Below are positions 44,101 through 51,528 of a stretch of 51,528 nucleotides of DNA, piece by piece; position 1 is the first letter of the stretch, and every line of letters begins with the position of its first letter. The stretch is from CAYFVU01 sp964594775 (lineage in GTDB: Bacteria > Spirochaetota > Spirochaetia > DSM-16054 > Sediminispirochaetaceae). The notes under the pieces are model-generated. The model saw nothing but the letters and a program-made list of their open reading frames with translations. It was not told where the DNA came from and did not search any database. A program made the position numbers and the translations under genes. The stretch spans positions 1-51,528 of the forward strand of contig CAZQNO010000017.1 in NCBI GenBank assembly GCA_964594775.1, given 5' to 3'.

Positions 44101-45666
44101 ATGGGCAACCTCGTGGAAATACTTTCTCTGAACAAGCGATTCGGCGGAATCCAGGCCCTCGATGATGTGAGTATGGACATTCGCTCCGGAGAAGTGCACG
44201 GACTGCTCGGAGAAAACGGTGCGGGCAAATCCACCCTGATGAGAATTCTCTCCGGGCTTGAAGACCCTGACGAAGGCCGAATAAAAGTCGAAGGCAGAGA
44301 TGTCAGCTTCAGGGGGCCTGCCGACGCCCAATCACTCGGTATAGGGATGATACCGCAGGAGCTCATTCTCATTGACGGGATGAGCGTATCCGAGAATATT
44401 TTTCTCGGATACGAAATTAAAGATAAAGCAGACCTGCTCAACCACAGGGAGATGCGCAAACGTACCGTTGGTCTATTGGAGTCCCTGGGATGCGGAGACA
44501 TAAACCCCGACACCGCACTCGGCTTCCTTCCGAAGGCCGACCAACAGATGGTCGCCATTGCGAGAAGAATAATCCAGGGAGGAAAGGTCTTCGTAATGGA
44601 CGAGCCGACCTCGGCTCTTACTGAAAAAGAAACCGAAAAGCTCTTCAGCGTCATACGAAAGCTTTGTGATAACGAAAAAGCCGTCGTATTCATCTCCCAC
44701 CGCCTCGAGGAGGTTATGGAAATCTGCTCCCGTTTTACCATCCTCCGTGACGGGAAAAAGGTCGTTTCCCTCGAAAACGGACCGGAGGTTTCCAAGAAAG
44801 CCCTCATCGCCCACATGATAGGCAACGAAATCGAGGAGGAGTTTCCCCACATCGCGACCACTCCCGGCAGAGCAATCATCGAGGTAGAAGGGCTGTCCTT
44901 CATATCTGCCCAGGGGAGAATTATCGACAATGTCTCTTTTCGTGTTCGGGCAGGAGAAGTCGTGGGGATTACTGGCCTCGTCGGCATGGGCAAGTCGGAG
45001 CTTGCCCAGACCATCATGGGACTACGAAAGAAGGTAAAGGGGAGCATCAAAGTCAAGGGCAGGGTAAAGAATCTCAACTCCCCAGTAGCTGCAGTCAGAA
45101 ACGGGTTCGGCTACGTGACGGAAGACCGCCGTGGAGAAGGCCTGGTGCTCGATCTGAAAAGCCTCTACAACATGACCCTCGGTTCCCTGAAGCGGATTGT
45201 CAAGGCCATGGTCATCAAGGCGAAGGAGGAGAGAAAACTCGGGCTCCGGTTTGCGGGATCTCTCAACATGAAACCGGAGTACATACACCTGGAAGCGAGA
45301 AAACTCAGCGGAGGCAATCAACAAAAGGTCGTAGTGATCCGCCAGATGATGAGCGATGCGGACATCATACTCTTCGATGAACCCACCAAGGGAATCGACG
45401 TGGGGGCAAAGGCCGAAATATCCCGCCTGATAAGCGACTTGAGCGGGAAGAACAAGGGGATATGCATTTTCTCATCCGAACCGAGGGAAATTCTCGGTAT
45501 CAGCGACACTATTTACGTGATGAACAACACCGGCTTTTACGGCCCATACGCAAGGGGTAAGCTCGATTATCCCACTCTCATGACCCTCGAGTTCGGGGAA
45601 AGAGCCAAGGAAGAAAAGGGTGCAGCCAGGAATGCTGCTGACAATTACACGGGAGAAGAGAAATGA
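44101..45666 (+). CDS. Ribose-type ABC ATPase with two nucleotide-binding domains
   Basis: The 521-residue protein is of the RbsA type. Domain 1 has Walker A GENGAGKS (37-44) and Walker B FVMDEPTSAL; its signature LPKADQQMV differs from LSGGQ, as is common in this family. Domain 2 has a weaker Walker A (GLVGMGKSE, near 295), signature LSGGNQQK and LFDEPTKGIDVG. The end overlaps the next permease start by ATGA. It powers the two RbsC-like permeases. Confidence 0.95.
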   Translation: MGNLVEILSLNKRFGGIQALDDVSMDIRSGEVHGLLGENGAGKSTLMRILSGLEDPDEGRIKVEGRDVSFRGPADAQSLGIGMIPQELILIDGMSVSENIFLGYEIKDKADLLNHREMRKRTVGLLESLGCGDINPDTALGFLPKADQQMVAIARRIIQGGKVFVMDEPTSALTEKETEKLFSVIRKLCDNEKAVVFISHRLEEVMEICSRFTILRDGKKVVSLENGPEVSKKALIAHMIGNEIEEEFPHIATTPGRAIIEVEGLSFISAQGRIIDNVSFRVRAGEVVGITGLVGMGKSELAQTIMGLRKKVKGSIKVKGRVKNLNSPVAAVRNGFGYVTEDRRGEGLVLDLKSLYNMTLGSLKRIVKAMVIKAKEERKLGLRFAGSLNMKPEYIHLEARKLSGGNQQKVVVIRQMMSDADIILFDEPTKGIDVGAKAEISRLISDLSGKNKGICIFSSEPREILGISDTIYVMNNTGFYGPYARGKLDYPTLMTLEFGERAKEEKGAARNAADNYTGEEK

Positions 45667-46640
45667 GTGAGAAAAACAGCATACGATCAGCAGCTTCAGG
45701 GTTTTTGTCGAGTGTGTACAGCGGTCCTTTCATTGCGATACTCATTATCGGTATCTTTCTCTCTCTTACCTCACCTCAGTTTCTGAAAATTTCCAATTTT
45801 GTAAATATAAGCAACCAGATCGCCATCAACATTATACTCGCCGTCGGCATGACCATTCTCATTACCAGCGGCGGAATAGACCTTTCGGTCGGAGCAAACG
45901 TAGCCCTAACCGGCGTCGTAGTAGCCATTTACTTTCGGGCGGGCCAGAGCGAGGGATCCGCCATAGCGGGGATCCTCCTCGGGCTGTCGGTGGGGACTGT
46001 CCTCGGCCTTGTGAACGGGCTTATCGTTGCCTACCTGAAAGCACCGCCGTTTATTACCACCCTCGGGACAATGGGTGTCTTTCGGGGGCTTGCATTGATT
46101 CTGTCTGGAGGACGCCCTCTGATGGGAATAAACGATGTCTTCTTGAACACATTCAGCGGCTTCATCGGACCGGTACCCAAGCAGTTTCTCATCGCTCTCC
46201 TTTTGGCAGCCCTCGGAGGTTTCATCCTCAATCGGACCGCCATAGGGCGTATAGCCCAGGTAATGGGCGGTAACGAGAAGACCCTCCGTGTCAGCGGTAT
46301 CCCGATAGAACTGTACAAGGTTCTCATGTACGTACTGACCGGCGTTCTTGCAGCCATCGGCGGACTGGTCCTGACCAGTATGATGGCGGTTGCCGAACCT
46401 ATTGCCGGGCAATTTTACGAACTCGATGCGGTAGCCGTGGTCGTTATGGGCGGGACCCCCCTGCAGGGAGGGAAAGGGACCGTACTCGGAACTCTACTGG
46501 GCGCCATTTTATTGGGGATCGTGCGAAACGGGCTCAATATGCTAGGAGTCGAGGCTAATTATCAGCAACTGTTTATCGGTTTGATCATCATGATAGCAGT
46601 AATATCCGGCAGCCGCAGGAAAACTACCACCCAACTATAG
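45663..46640 (+). CDS. Ribose-type ABC permease, second copy
   Basis: The 325-residue RbsC-like permease has the motif TSGGIDLSVGANVAL (about 68-82) and hydrophobic segments throughout. It is clearly divergent from the first permease, so a heteromeric channel is likely. It is coupled to the ATPase gene by an ATGA overlap, and the ribosome binding site lies within the ATPase end. Confidence 0.93.
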   Translation: MSEKNSIRSAASGFLSSVYSGPFIAILIIGIFLSLTSPQFLKISNFVNISNQIAINIILAVGMTILITSGGIDLSVGANVALTGVVVAIYFRAGQSEGSAIAGILLGLSVGTVLGLVNGLIVAYLKAPPFITTLGTMGVFRGLALILSGGRPLMGINDVFLNTFSGFIGPVPKQFLIALLLAALGGFILNRTAIGRIAQVMGGNEKTLRVSGIPIELYKVLMYVLTGVLAAIGGLVLTSMMAVAEPIAGQFYELDAVAVVVMGGTPLQGGKGTVLGTLLGAILLGIVRNGLNMLGVEANYQQLFIGLIIMIAVISGSRRKTTTQL

Positions 46641-46680
46641 CCAAATTATGGGCCCAATTAGTGAATCAGGAGGAAGACCA

Positions 46681-47637
46681 ATGAATCCGGAAGTTGCATC
46701 TCTTGGAACTCTCGCGGTGGACTACTTCGGAATCGTCCCTGTCATACCCGGAAAAGACGGCAAGACCATGGCCGAACGACTGGAAGAACATCCGGGCGGT
46801 GTGGCAGGCAACGTCATAACGCAGATAGCAAGGCTTGGAATCAAGGCTGGATGGATGGGGAAAATCGGGGGCGATGAGACCGGAGATATCCTTATCGACA
46901 ATTTTCATAAAGACGAAATCTCAACAGACCACGTCGAAGTGGTAAAGGGAAAGAGATCGATGTTTACCTGGATACTCGTCGACCCAAACGGCGACCGGTC
47001 CATCACCATGTTTCCCAATGTCCTCAACGAGTTTACTGCCGAAGACGTAGAGAAAAAACACGGAGATTTCATACGGTCCTCTAAAATCCTGATGGCAGAA
47101 GCATGCGTACTTCCCCTCTCACCTGTGATACGGGCTATGGAAATTGCGCGGGAGGCGGGAGTAAAGGTGGTCTTCGACCTCGACGTCACTCCGACTGATG
47201 TAGTGAGAACGAACATGGGCACTAAAAACGACCTCTACAGGACACTTGAGCTCTCCGATGTGTTCATACCGGGCAAGGCTGCCGCAGCCGAACTCCTCGG
47301 GACCGACGATATCGAGGGACATGCAAAAAAGCTGCTTGACTATGGTGCGGAGAAGGTCTCCGTTACCTTGGGCGATAAAGGCTGCATTATTCTCAACAGG
47401 GCAGAGATGCACCACGTACCGGGCTTCGATGTAAAAGTGGTGGACACCACGGGTGCCGGCGACGCGTTCCATGGAGGCTTTGTGTACGGTATGCTCAAGG
47501 GGTTCTCCCTGAAGGAGACGGCCCGTTTTGCAAACGCTTGCGGGGCATACTGCTGTACCGGAATAGGCGCTCGTTCGGTGGGTGGGCTCGCAGATATACA
47601 AAAACTACTCGAAAAAAAGCCCAATGAAGATGTATAA
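46681..47637 (+). CDS. PfkB-family sugar kinase
   Basis: From ATG 46681 (AGGAGG upstream) the protein has 318 residues. It shows the PfkB/ribokinase layout: GTLAVDYFG at the start, GGVAGNVITQIARLG in the first conserved motif, and DTTGAGDAFHGGF with the catalytic Asp of the second signature. It phosphorylates the imported sugar or a derivative. The frame is open 11 codons upstream, but without a ribosome binding site. Substrate unknown (ribose, fructose-like or nucleoside). Confidence 0.92.
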   Translation: MNPEVASLGTLAVDYFGIVPVIPGKDGKTMAERLEEHPGGVAGNVITQIARLGIKAGWMGKIGGDETGDILIDNFHKDEISTDHVEVVKGKRSMFTWILVDPNGDRSITMFPNVLNEFTAEDVEKKHGDFIRSSKILMAEACVLPLSPVIRAMEIAREAGVKVVFDLDVTPTDVVRTNMGTKNDLYRTLELSDVFIPGKAAAAELLGTDDIEGHAKKLLDYGAEKVSVTLGDKGCIILNRAEMHHVPGFDVKVVDTTGAGDAFHGGFVYGMLKGFSLKETARFANACGAYCCTGIGARSVGGLADIQKLLEKKPNEDV

Positions 47638-47675
47638 TACAACTATCATCTCAAGAACAGAAAGGAAAGAGGAGC

Positions 47676-48689
47676 ATGGCAATTACTCTTAAGGACGTTG
47701 CAAAAGAGGCGGGCGTTTCCGTAATGACCGTCTCGCGGGTCATCAACAATAAAGAATACATAGCGGACGAAACGAGAAATCGGGTCAAGGCTGCGTTAAA
47801 AAAACTCGACTACAAGCCGAACATAAATGCCCGCACCCTGGTGACAAAGAAAACCGACTTTCTCGGTCTCATAGTCCCCGACATAGCCAACCCCTTTTTC
47901 GGCCATCTCGTACAGGCTGCGGAAAATATTGCCCGTAAGAGAGGCTATTCGGTAATTCTGGGCGACAGCGGCGGCGACCCTGAAGCCGAGCAGGAGTACA
48001 TTGAAGCTTTCAGAGGAAGGATGTGCGATGCAATGATACTCATCGCTTCCCGTGTGAAGGACGAGCTGATCATCGAGCTTAACAGGACGATACCCCTCGT
48101 CCTTGTGGACAGACACATCGACGACAACGACGTCATCCAAGTGTGGCTGGACAACAAAAAAGGTGCATTCAGCGCAGTGGAGCATCTCATCTCCCTTGGT
48201 CACAGGAGGATAGGCTTCATAATGGGCCCTGAAAACGTACCAAACTCTTTCAGGAGACGAATCGGGTACCTCGAAGCGCTCGAGAAACACGACATTACAC
48301 CCGAAAAGCAGCTCGTCGTCCAGGGCGACTTCAACAGGGAAACAGGGGCTAGGGCCTTCGAGGTATTCAATTCACTGGACGAAAAGCCCACGGCTGTCTT
48401 CGGATCCAACGATCTCATGGCACTGGGATTTATACAGAAGGCGAGAGAGCACAATCTCTCTGTGCCTGAAGATTATTCCGTCGTGGGCTTCGACGATATC
48501 TTTCTCAGCTCGATGACCGAACCCCCTCTAACCACGGTGCACTATCCCATAGTGGAGATGGGAATAGTAGCAATCCAGGACCTTCTCAACTCTCTCGAGT
48601 CCAAAGAAACGGCGACGCTCGCCTCTCAATTGAAACACACTCTCGTAGTGCGGCATTCCACCGCGCCACCGAAAAAAATGGAGAAATAA
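47676..48689 (+). CDS. LacI-family transcription regulator
   Basis: The 337-residue protein has the LacI helix-turn-helix at its N-terminus (TLKDVAKEAGVSVMTVSRVI, 4-23), the hinge helix region (NINARTLVTKKT) and a periplasmic-binding-protein-like effector domain (FLGLIVPDIANPFF onward, with GFDDIFLSS). AGAGGAGC precedes the ATG. Encoded inside the operon, it likely binds the 41883-41920 palindrome and releases on sugar binding. Confidence 0.95.
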   Translation: MAITLKDVAKEAGVSVMTVSRVINNKEYIADETRNRVKAALKKLDYKPNINARTLVTKKTDFLGLIVPDIANPFFGHLVQAAENIARKRGYSVILGDSGGDPEAEQEYIEAFRGRMCDAMILIASRVKDELIIELNRTIPLVLVDRHIDDNDVIQVWLDNKKGAFSAVEHLISLGHRRIGFIMGPENVPNSFRRRIGYLEALEKHDITPEKQLVVQGDFNRETGARAFEVFNSLDEKPTAVFGSNDLMALGFIQKAREHNLSVPEDYSVVGFDDIFLSSMTEPPLTTVHYPIVEMGIVAIQDLLNSLESKETATLASQLKHTLVVRHSTAPPKKMEK

Positions 48690-48691
48690 AA

Positions 48692-49519
48692 ATGACAGAT
48701 TGGAAAAAGCGATTTATGGAAACGTTCCGTACCGAAAAACCTATTCTCGGAATGGTGCATCTCAAACCCCTTCCGGGCAGCCCTCTGTACGATCCCGAAG
48801 GGGGGATGAAGAAAATACTCGCCCACGCAGTTGACGAGGCCGGGCGTTTGGAAGAAGCCGGTGTCGCAGGCATACAGATCGAGAACCAGTTCGACCGCCC
48901 CTTCCTAAAGGCGGATGCCATCGGGCCGGAAACCACTGCGGCAGTCACCGCAGCTTCTGCGGCCATTACCGAAGCCGTGTCGCTTCCTGTCGGCATAAAT
49001 ATCCACCTCAACGGAGTGGAACAGGCGATCGCCATTGCCCACGCAGTAGGGGCAAAGTGGATACGGGCATTCGAGCTCGCCAACGCCTACGTGTCGACAT
49101 CCGGGGTAGTGGACGCAGCCGGTCCTTCACTGTTTCGCTACCGGGCCTTTCTCCATGCCGAGCAGGTCATGGTCTTCGGCGATTTCCACGTCAAGCATGG
49201 CAGCCACTACATCATCGCAGACCGGACGCTTGTCGAACAGGCTGAGGACGTGGTGGACTTCGGGGCAGAAGCGATCATCATATCGGGTACGAAGACCGGC
49301 AATGCCCCGAAAAAAGAAGAAGTACAAGAGGTAAAAAGAGCAGTTGATGCCCCGATCCTCATAGGCAGCGGTCTCACCCTGGAAAATGCCGACAAGCTGG
49401 TACCCGTCATCGACGGTGCAATCGTGGGCAGCTACTTCAAGAAAGAGGGAAAAATAGAGAACGATGTGGACCCCGCCCGGGTAAAACGCTTTTTGGAAAA
49501 GGTGAGGGGCCTCTCCTGA
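48692..49519 (+). CDS. BtpA/SgcQ-family TIM-barrel protein
   Basis: The 275-residue protein has the BtpA hallmarks GMVHLKPLPGSPLYD at the N-terminus, GIQIENQFDRPF, VGINIHLNGVEQAI, IRAFELANAYVS and a C-terminal phosphate-binding-like LIGSGLTLENADKLV. BtpA was named for photosystem assembly, but its homologue SgcQ sits in sugar operons, and here a sugar-metabolism role is far likelier. GGAG lies nine bases before ATG 48692, only two bases after the lacI stop. Chemistry unknown; the fold suggests an aldolase-, isomerase- or epimerase-like enzyme. Confidence 0.88.
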   Translation: MTDWKKRFMETFRTEKPILGMVHLKPLPGSPLYDPEGGMKKILAHAVDEAGRLEEAGVAGIQIENQFDRPFLKADAIGPETTAAVTAASAAITEAVSLPVGINIHLNGVEQAIAIAHAVGAKWIRAFELANAYVSTSGVVDAAGPSLFRYRAFLHAEQVMVFGDFHVKHGSHYIIADRTLVEQAEDVVDFGAEAIIISGTKTGNAPKKEEVQEVKRAVDAPILIGSGLTLENADKLVPVIDGAIVGSYFKKEGKIENDVDPARVKRFLEKVRGLS

Positions 49520-49580
49520 CCTTTACCGTGTGTTGCTGCCTGTCGACTCCCTGATCGCTCTATCCGGAGAAACATGACTA

Positions 49581-49609
49581 TTGACGGGAGAATGGCCTGC
49601 TTCTATACT
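49581..49609 (+). promoter_or_regulatory. Internal promoter for rbsD
   Basis: TTGACG (49581-49586) and TATACT (49604-49609) are 17 bases apart. The predicted transcript begins about 49616, right at GAGAGGG before GTG 49627, leaving a very short leader. Confidence 0.65.
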
Positions 49610-49626
49610 TCTATCGAGAGGGCAAC

Positions 49627-50067
49627 GTGAAACGCAACGGCATACTCAACGGACAGCTTCTCAGCCTCATGGCGCGACTCGGTCACGGCGACATGATCGT
49701 AATAACCGACAGGGGGTTTCCCTTTCCGCACAACGGGTTTACCGAGGTCATCGACCTGGGGATCATACCGAACGTTCCGTCTTTCGCCGACGTGCTCTTC
49801 CCTCTCCTCGAAGAACTCGAAATAGAAGGGTATATATACGCTCAGGAAATGAAGAAGTCGAACCCCCGGATGGCCGAACGCATAGAGCAGCACCCGGCAC
49901 TCAATGGGAAAGCCATGCGTGAACAAAGCGTCATACCGCATCCACAGTTCAAGCAGATCGTTATGGGAGAGGACCCTTCACGAGGCCTCCTCACCGGGTT
50001 CATCCGAACCGGTGAGTTTACCAAGTACACGAACGTTATCCTCACCTGTGGAGTGACTTTTTCCTGA
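49627..50067 (+). CDS. RbsD/FucU-type sugar mutarotase
   Basis: The 146-residue protein matches the RbsD family, which speeds interconversion of sugar ring forms (pyranase): KRNGILNGQLLSLMARLGHG with the active His, MIVITDRGFPFP, and the closing GEFTKYTNVILTCGV. The start is GTG 49627 with GAGAGGG upstream. It is the last gene of the ribose-type operon and has its own promoter. Conserved residues are present, so activity is plausible; the sugar is unknown. Confidence 0.92.
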   Translation: MKRNGILNGQLLSLMARLGHGDMIVITDRGFPFPHNGFTEVIDLGIIPNVPSFADVLFPLLEELEIEGYIYAQEMKKSNPRMAERIEQHPALNGKAMREQSVIPHPQFKQIVMGEDPSRGLLTGFIRTGEFTKYTNVILTCGVTFS

Positions 50068-50083
50068 GCGCATGTTATTGAAA

Positions 50084-50098
50084 GCTGTCATTGACAGC
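50084..50098. repeat. Perfect palindrome at the left border of the transposon remnant
   Basis: GCTGTCA (50084-50090) and TGACAGC (50092-50098) flank one base. It lies between rbsD and the first transposase fragment. It may be part of a transposon end or a weak hairpin after rbsD. Confidence 0.4.
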
Positions 50099-50104
50099 CG
50101 CCTG

Positions 50105-50664
50105 TAGCTCCGGGACATTCTATTACAAACTCGCTGCTCCTCTGATTACCGGCAGTTTTCCGTTCCACGTGGATCGAGCCACCTATCTGTTTTACCAGCA
50201 TCCGTATGAGCTGCAGACCAAAGCTGGGTGTATCCCCAAAGTCAACATCTTCCGGAAGGCCGGGACCATTGTCAAGGTTATGTGGAGGCGGTGATGAGGA
50301 CGATCAAACGGGACTTCCAGGGCGAGGCCCAGCGGGCGGGGTTCACAACTCTGGAGGAGCTGAACAGCGCTCTGTGGGCGTGGCTGGATGTGGAGTACAA
50401 CCGCCGCAACCACTCATCTACCGGTGAGCCCCCGGCGGTGCGTTTTGAAAATGGTCTTGCAGAGGACCATCGCCGGGTGCAGGACCTCCAGTGGTTCGAG
50501 AACCTCTTCTTGCTGTATGTGTATCGAAAAGTCGCCAAGTGGGGCACCATCAAGTTCGAGGGCAATCAGTACCACAGCGACACGACCGCCGGCGACAAAC
50601 CGAGCTCGACCGCCAGAATGCGGCGGTCGATTACCACAAACTAAAGACGGAGGGGCAGCAATGA
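50105..50664 (+). pseudogene. Decayed rve (DDE) transposase gene
   Basis: Three pieces in different frames look like one transposase. The first (about 50105-50220, FYYKLAAPLITGSFPFHVDR) resembles the N-terminus of rve transposases that travel with an ExeA ATPase. The second (about 50285-50590) is the clear C-terminal part: MRTIKRDFQGEAQRAGFTTL, ALWAWLDVEYNRRNHSSTGE, RKVAKWGTIKFEGNQY. The third, in another frame, ends QTELDRQNAAVDYHKLKTEG with its stop overlapping the ATPase start (ATGA). The DDE catalytic centre lies in the missing part, so it cannot be active. Confidence 0.75.
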
Positions 50665-51250
50665 GAGAGGCAATACTGAGGCATTACGGCTTCTCCCGGC
50701 TGCCCTTCGGCAAAGACATAGACGGGGAGAAGATTTTTCACACCGAAGAGCTTAGCCGTACCACTGCAATGCTCGAGCTCGGCATCGAGAGTGAAGATGT
50801 GATGCTCTTAAGCGGACCGATCGGCTGCGGGGGATGAAGATCGAACCACCACACTCGCTCGGCAAGGCAAAACCGGCCTTCTTTTCTGCGGTCGAGGAGA
50901 GTCCGCGCAAGCCGGTGGTCGTACTTGATGACGCTCAGGATATTACCGAAGAAGCGCTTATCTCGATCAAGGCACTGACGAACTTCGATTCGATTCGCGC
51001 CCGCATTCGCCTCTCGCACCACCTCTCACCGATGAGCTTGGAGGAGACCGCCTCCTACCTCGACCACGGTCTTGAGGTTGCCCATCGTAAAGAGAAGCTT
51101 TTCTCGGATGCGGCGAAGATGGAAATATTCAAACGAACAAACGGAATTGCCGGACAAATAAATCGGATTTGTTACAACGCTATCGTCACCGGTACAATAC
51201 AGGAAAAGAACCTAATCGACTCCTCGGACCTTCCGGCTGATGAGTTGTGA
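50661..51250 (+). pseudogene. Decayed ExeA-like AAA ATPase of a transposon
   Basis: The gene starts at ATG 50661 with GGAGGGG upstream, giving MREAILRHYGFSRLPFGKDI, the typical ExeA/TniB-like start. It runs into a broken Walker A (SGPIGCGG-stop, 50837) where GxxGCGKS is expected. The rest continues in another frame from 50834 (VVVLDDAQDITEEAL is Walker B; the end is GQINRICYNAIVTG). A second gap follows NFDSIRARIRLSHH, where the sensor segment is missing. Two deletions and a frameshift make it non-functional. Confidence 0.8.
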
Positions 51251-51279
51251 GCTTCTCTTTTTTGCTTTTGTCGACAACT

Positions 51280-51311
51280 GGAATTACCGCAGGGTTACCT
51301 GCGGTAATTCC
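51280..51311. repeat. Perfect 14-bp palindrome at the right side of the transposon remnant
   Basis: GGAATTACCGCAGG (51280-51293) and CCTGCGGTAATTCC (51298-51311) are exact inverses with a GTTA loop. It is likely a paired transposase-binding site of the right end or a strong hairpin. No T run follows. Confidence 0.6.
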
Positions 51312-51455
51312 GCACATTTACAAGGGGAAAGCTATTCTGTCAAGTTGAGGAAACTTCTTTTGGCGGGGAACACCATAGCCAAATCCACTCGCATTATTTA
51401 TGAAGTATGCTTTCCCCTGAGAAAATAGCATATTCATTTCCTCTATGAACTTTGC

Positions 51456-51528
51456 CTATATCTGCTCTTCGGTGTAGGTGCCGGCGATCGCTTCGTCCAT
51501 AATTGCCCGGTCCTCAGTATTCCTACTG
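51456..51528 (-). CDS. Possible 3' end of a gene entering from the right
   Basis: On the minus strand a frame open from the window edge reads SRNTEDRAIMDEAIAGTYTE, then EQI and TAG (51458..51456). Its codons look coding, but only 23 residues are visible and no family is recognised. The remaining stretch 51312-51455 holds only short AT-rich sequence. Confidence 0.3.
   Translation of the reverse strand, partial: SRNTEDRAIMDEAIAGTYTEEQI

Noticed and set aside
44010..45077. 355-codon minus-strand frame opposite the ABC ATPase
   Set aside because: Ser/Arg-rich shadow of a certain ATPase.
48692..49519. Photosystem I assembly role for the BtpA protein
   Set aside because: No photosynthesis genes are present and the gene lies in a sugar operon.

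Overview
The window reads as chromosomal DNA of a free-living, saccharolytic spirochaete-like bacterium. This rests on protein style only: a SecF with an enlarged periplasmic domain, a HAMP adenylate cyclase, a spirochaete-type lipobox, a TGS-less ThrRS, and sugar ABC operons carrying BtpA and RbsD proteins. No rRNA, tRNA or marker gene fixes the taxon. Most genes are moderately GC-rich. The segment around 37.6-41.9 kb is visibly AT-richer and holds broken genes.

Layout. (1) About 0.3-14.1 kb, minus strand, is housekeeping: pgsA, a WGR-like protein, a membrane protein, M32 carboxypeptidase and thrS under a T-box leader; then ispH, secF-secD-yajC, a small protein with groEL, an HD protein and birA. 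(2) 14.2-17.6 kb, plus strand: argR-argG-pgi, with a candidate ARG box at the argR promoter. (3) 17.6-27.8 kb: an adenylate cyclase with tandem terminators, a membrane coiled-coil protein, and a dihydroorotate-dehydrogenase-like protein divergent from a plus-strand run (degenerate M20 peptidase homologue, GpgS-like glycosyltransferase, LapA-like, DUF212, nitroreductase, methyltransferase, small Cys protein, lipoprotein). (4) 27.8-37.6 kb, minus strand: a catabolic operon made of a CUT1 ABC importer, a divergent NagB-like protein, an amidohydrolase, a Gfo/Idh/MocA dehydrogenase and a YihQ-like GH31, with a VWA protein after it.

(5) 37.6-41.8 kb is a decayed defence/toxin-antitoxin island: AbiEi intact, AbiEii broken twice, hsdM truncated, a VapBC-type pair intact with its own operator, and a fused remnant of an SDR gene and a beta-propeller gene. 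(6) 41.8-50.1 kb, plus strand: a second sugar operon with a ribose-type binding protein, two different permeases, an RbsA-type ATPase, a PfkB kinase, a LacI regulator, BtpA and RbsD. Its promoter carries a perfect 15-bp inverted repeat. (7) 50.1-51.3 kb: a decayed transposon (rve transposase plus ExeA-like ATPase) with a strong palindrome at its right side.

The two sugar operons are the best places to look for undescribed biology. The first appears to import an alpha-glycoside, hydrolyse it outside any phosphorylative route, and oxidise the product: there is no kinase, the NagB-like protein has lost the usual phosphate-binding and ring-opening residues, and the GH31 has lost the sulfonate-binding Arg and Tyr of sulfoquinovosidases. 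The second combines RbsD, a ribokinase-family kinase and BtpA in a way that suggests an unusual pentose or ketose.
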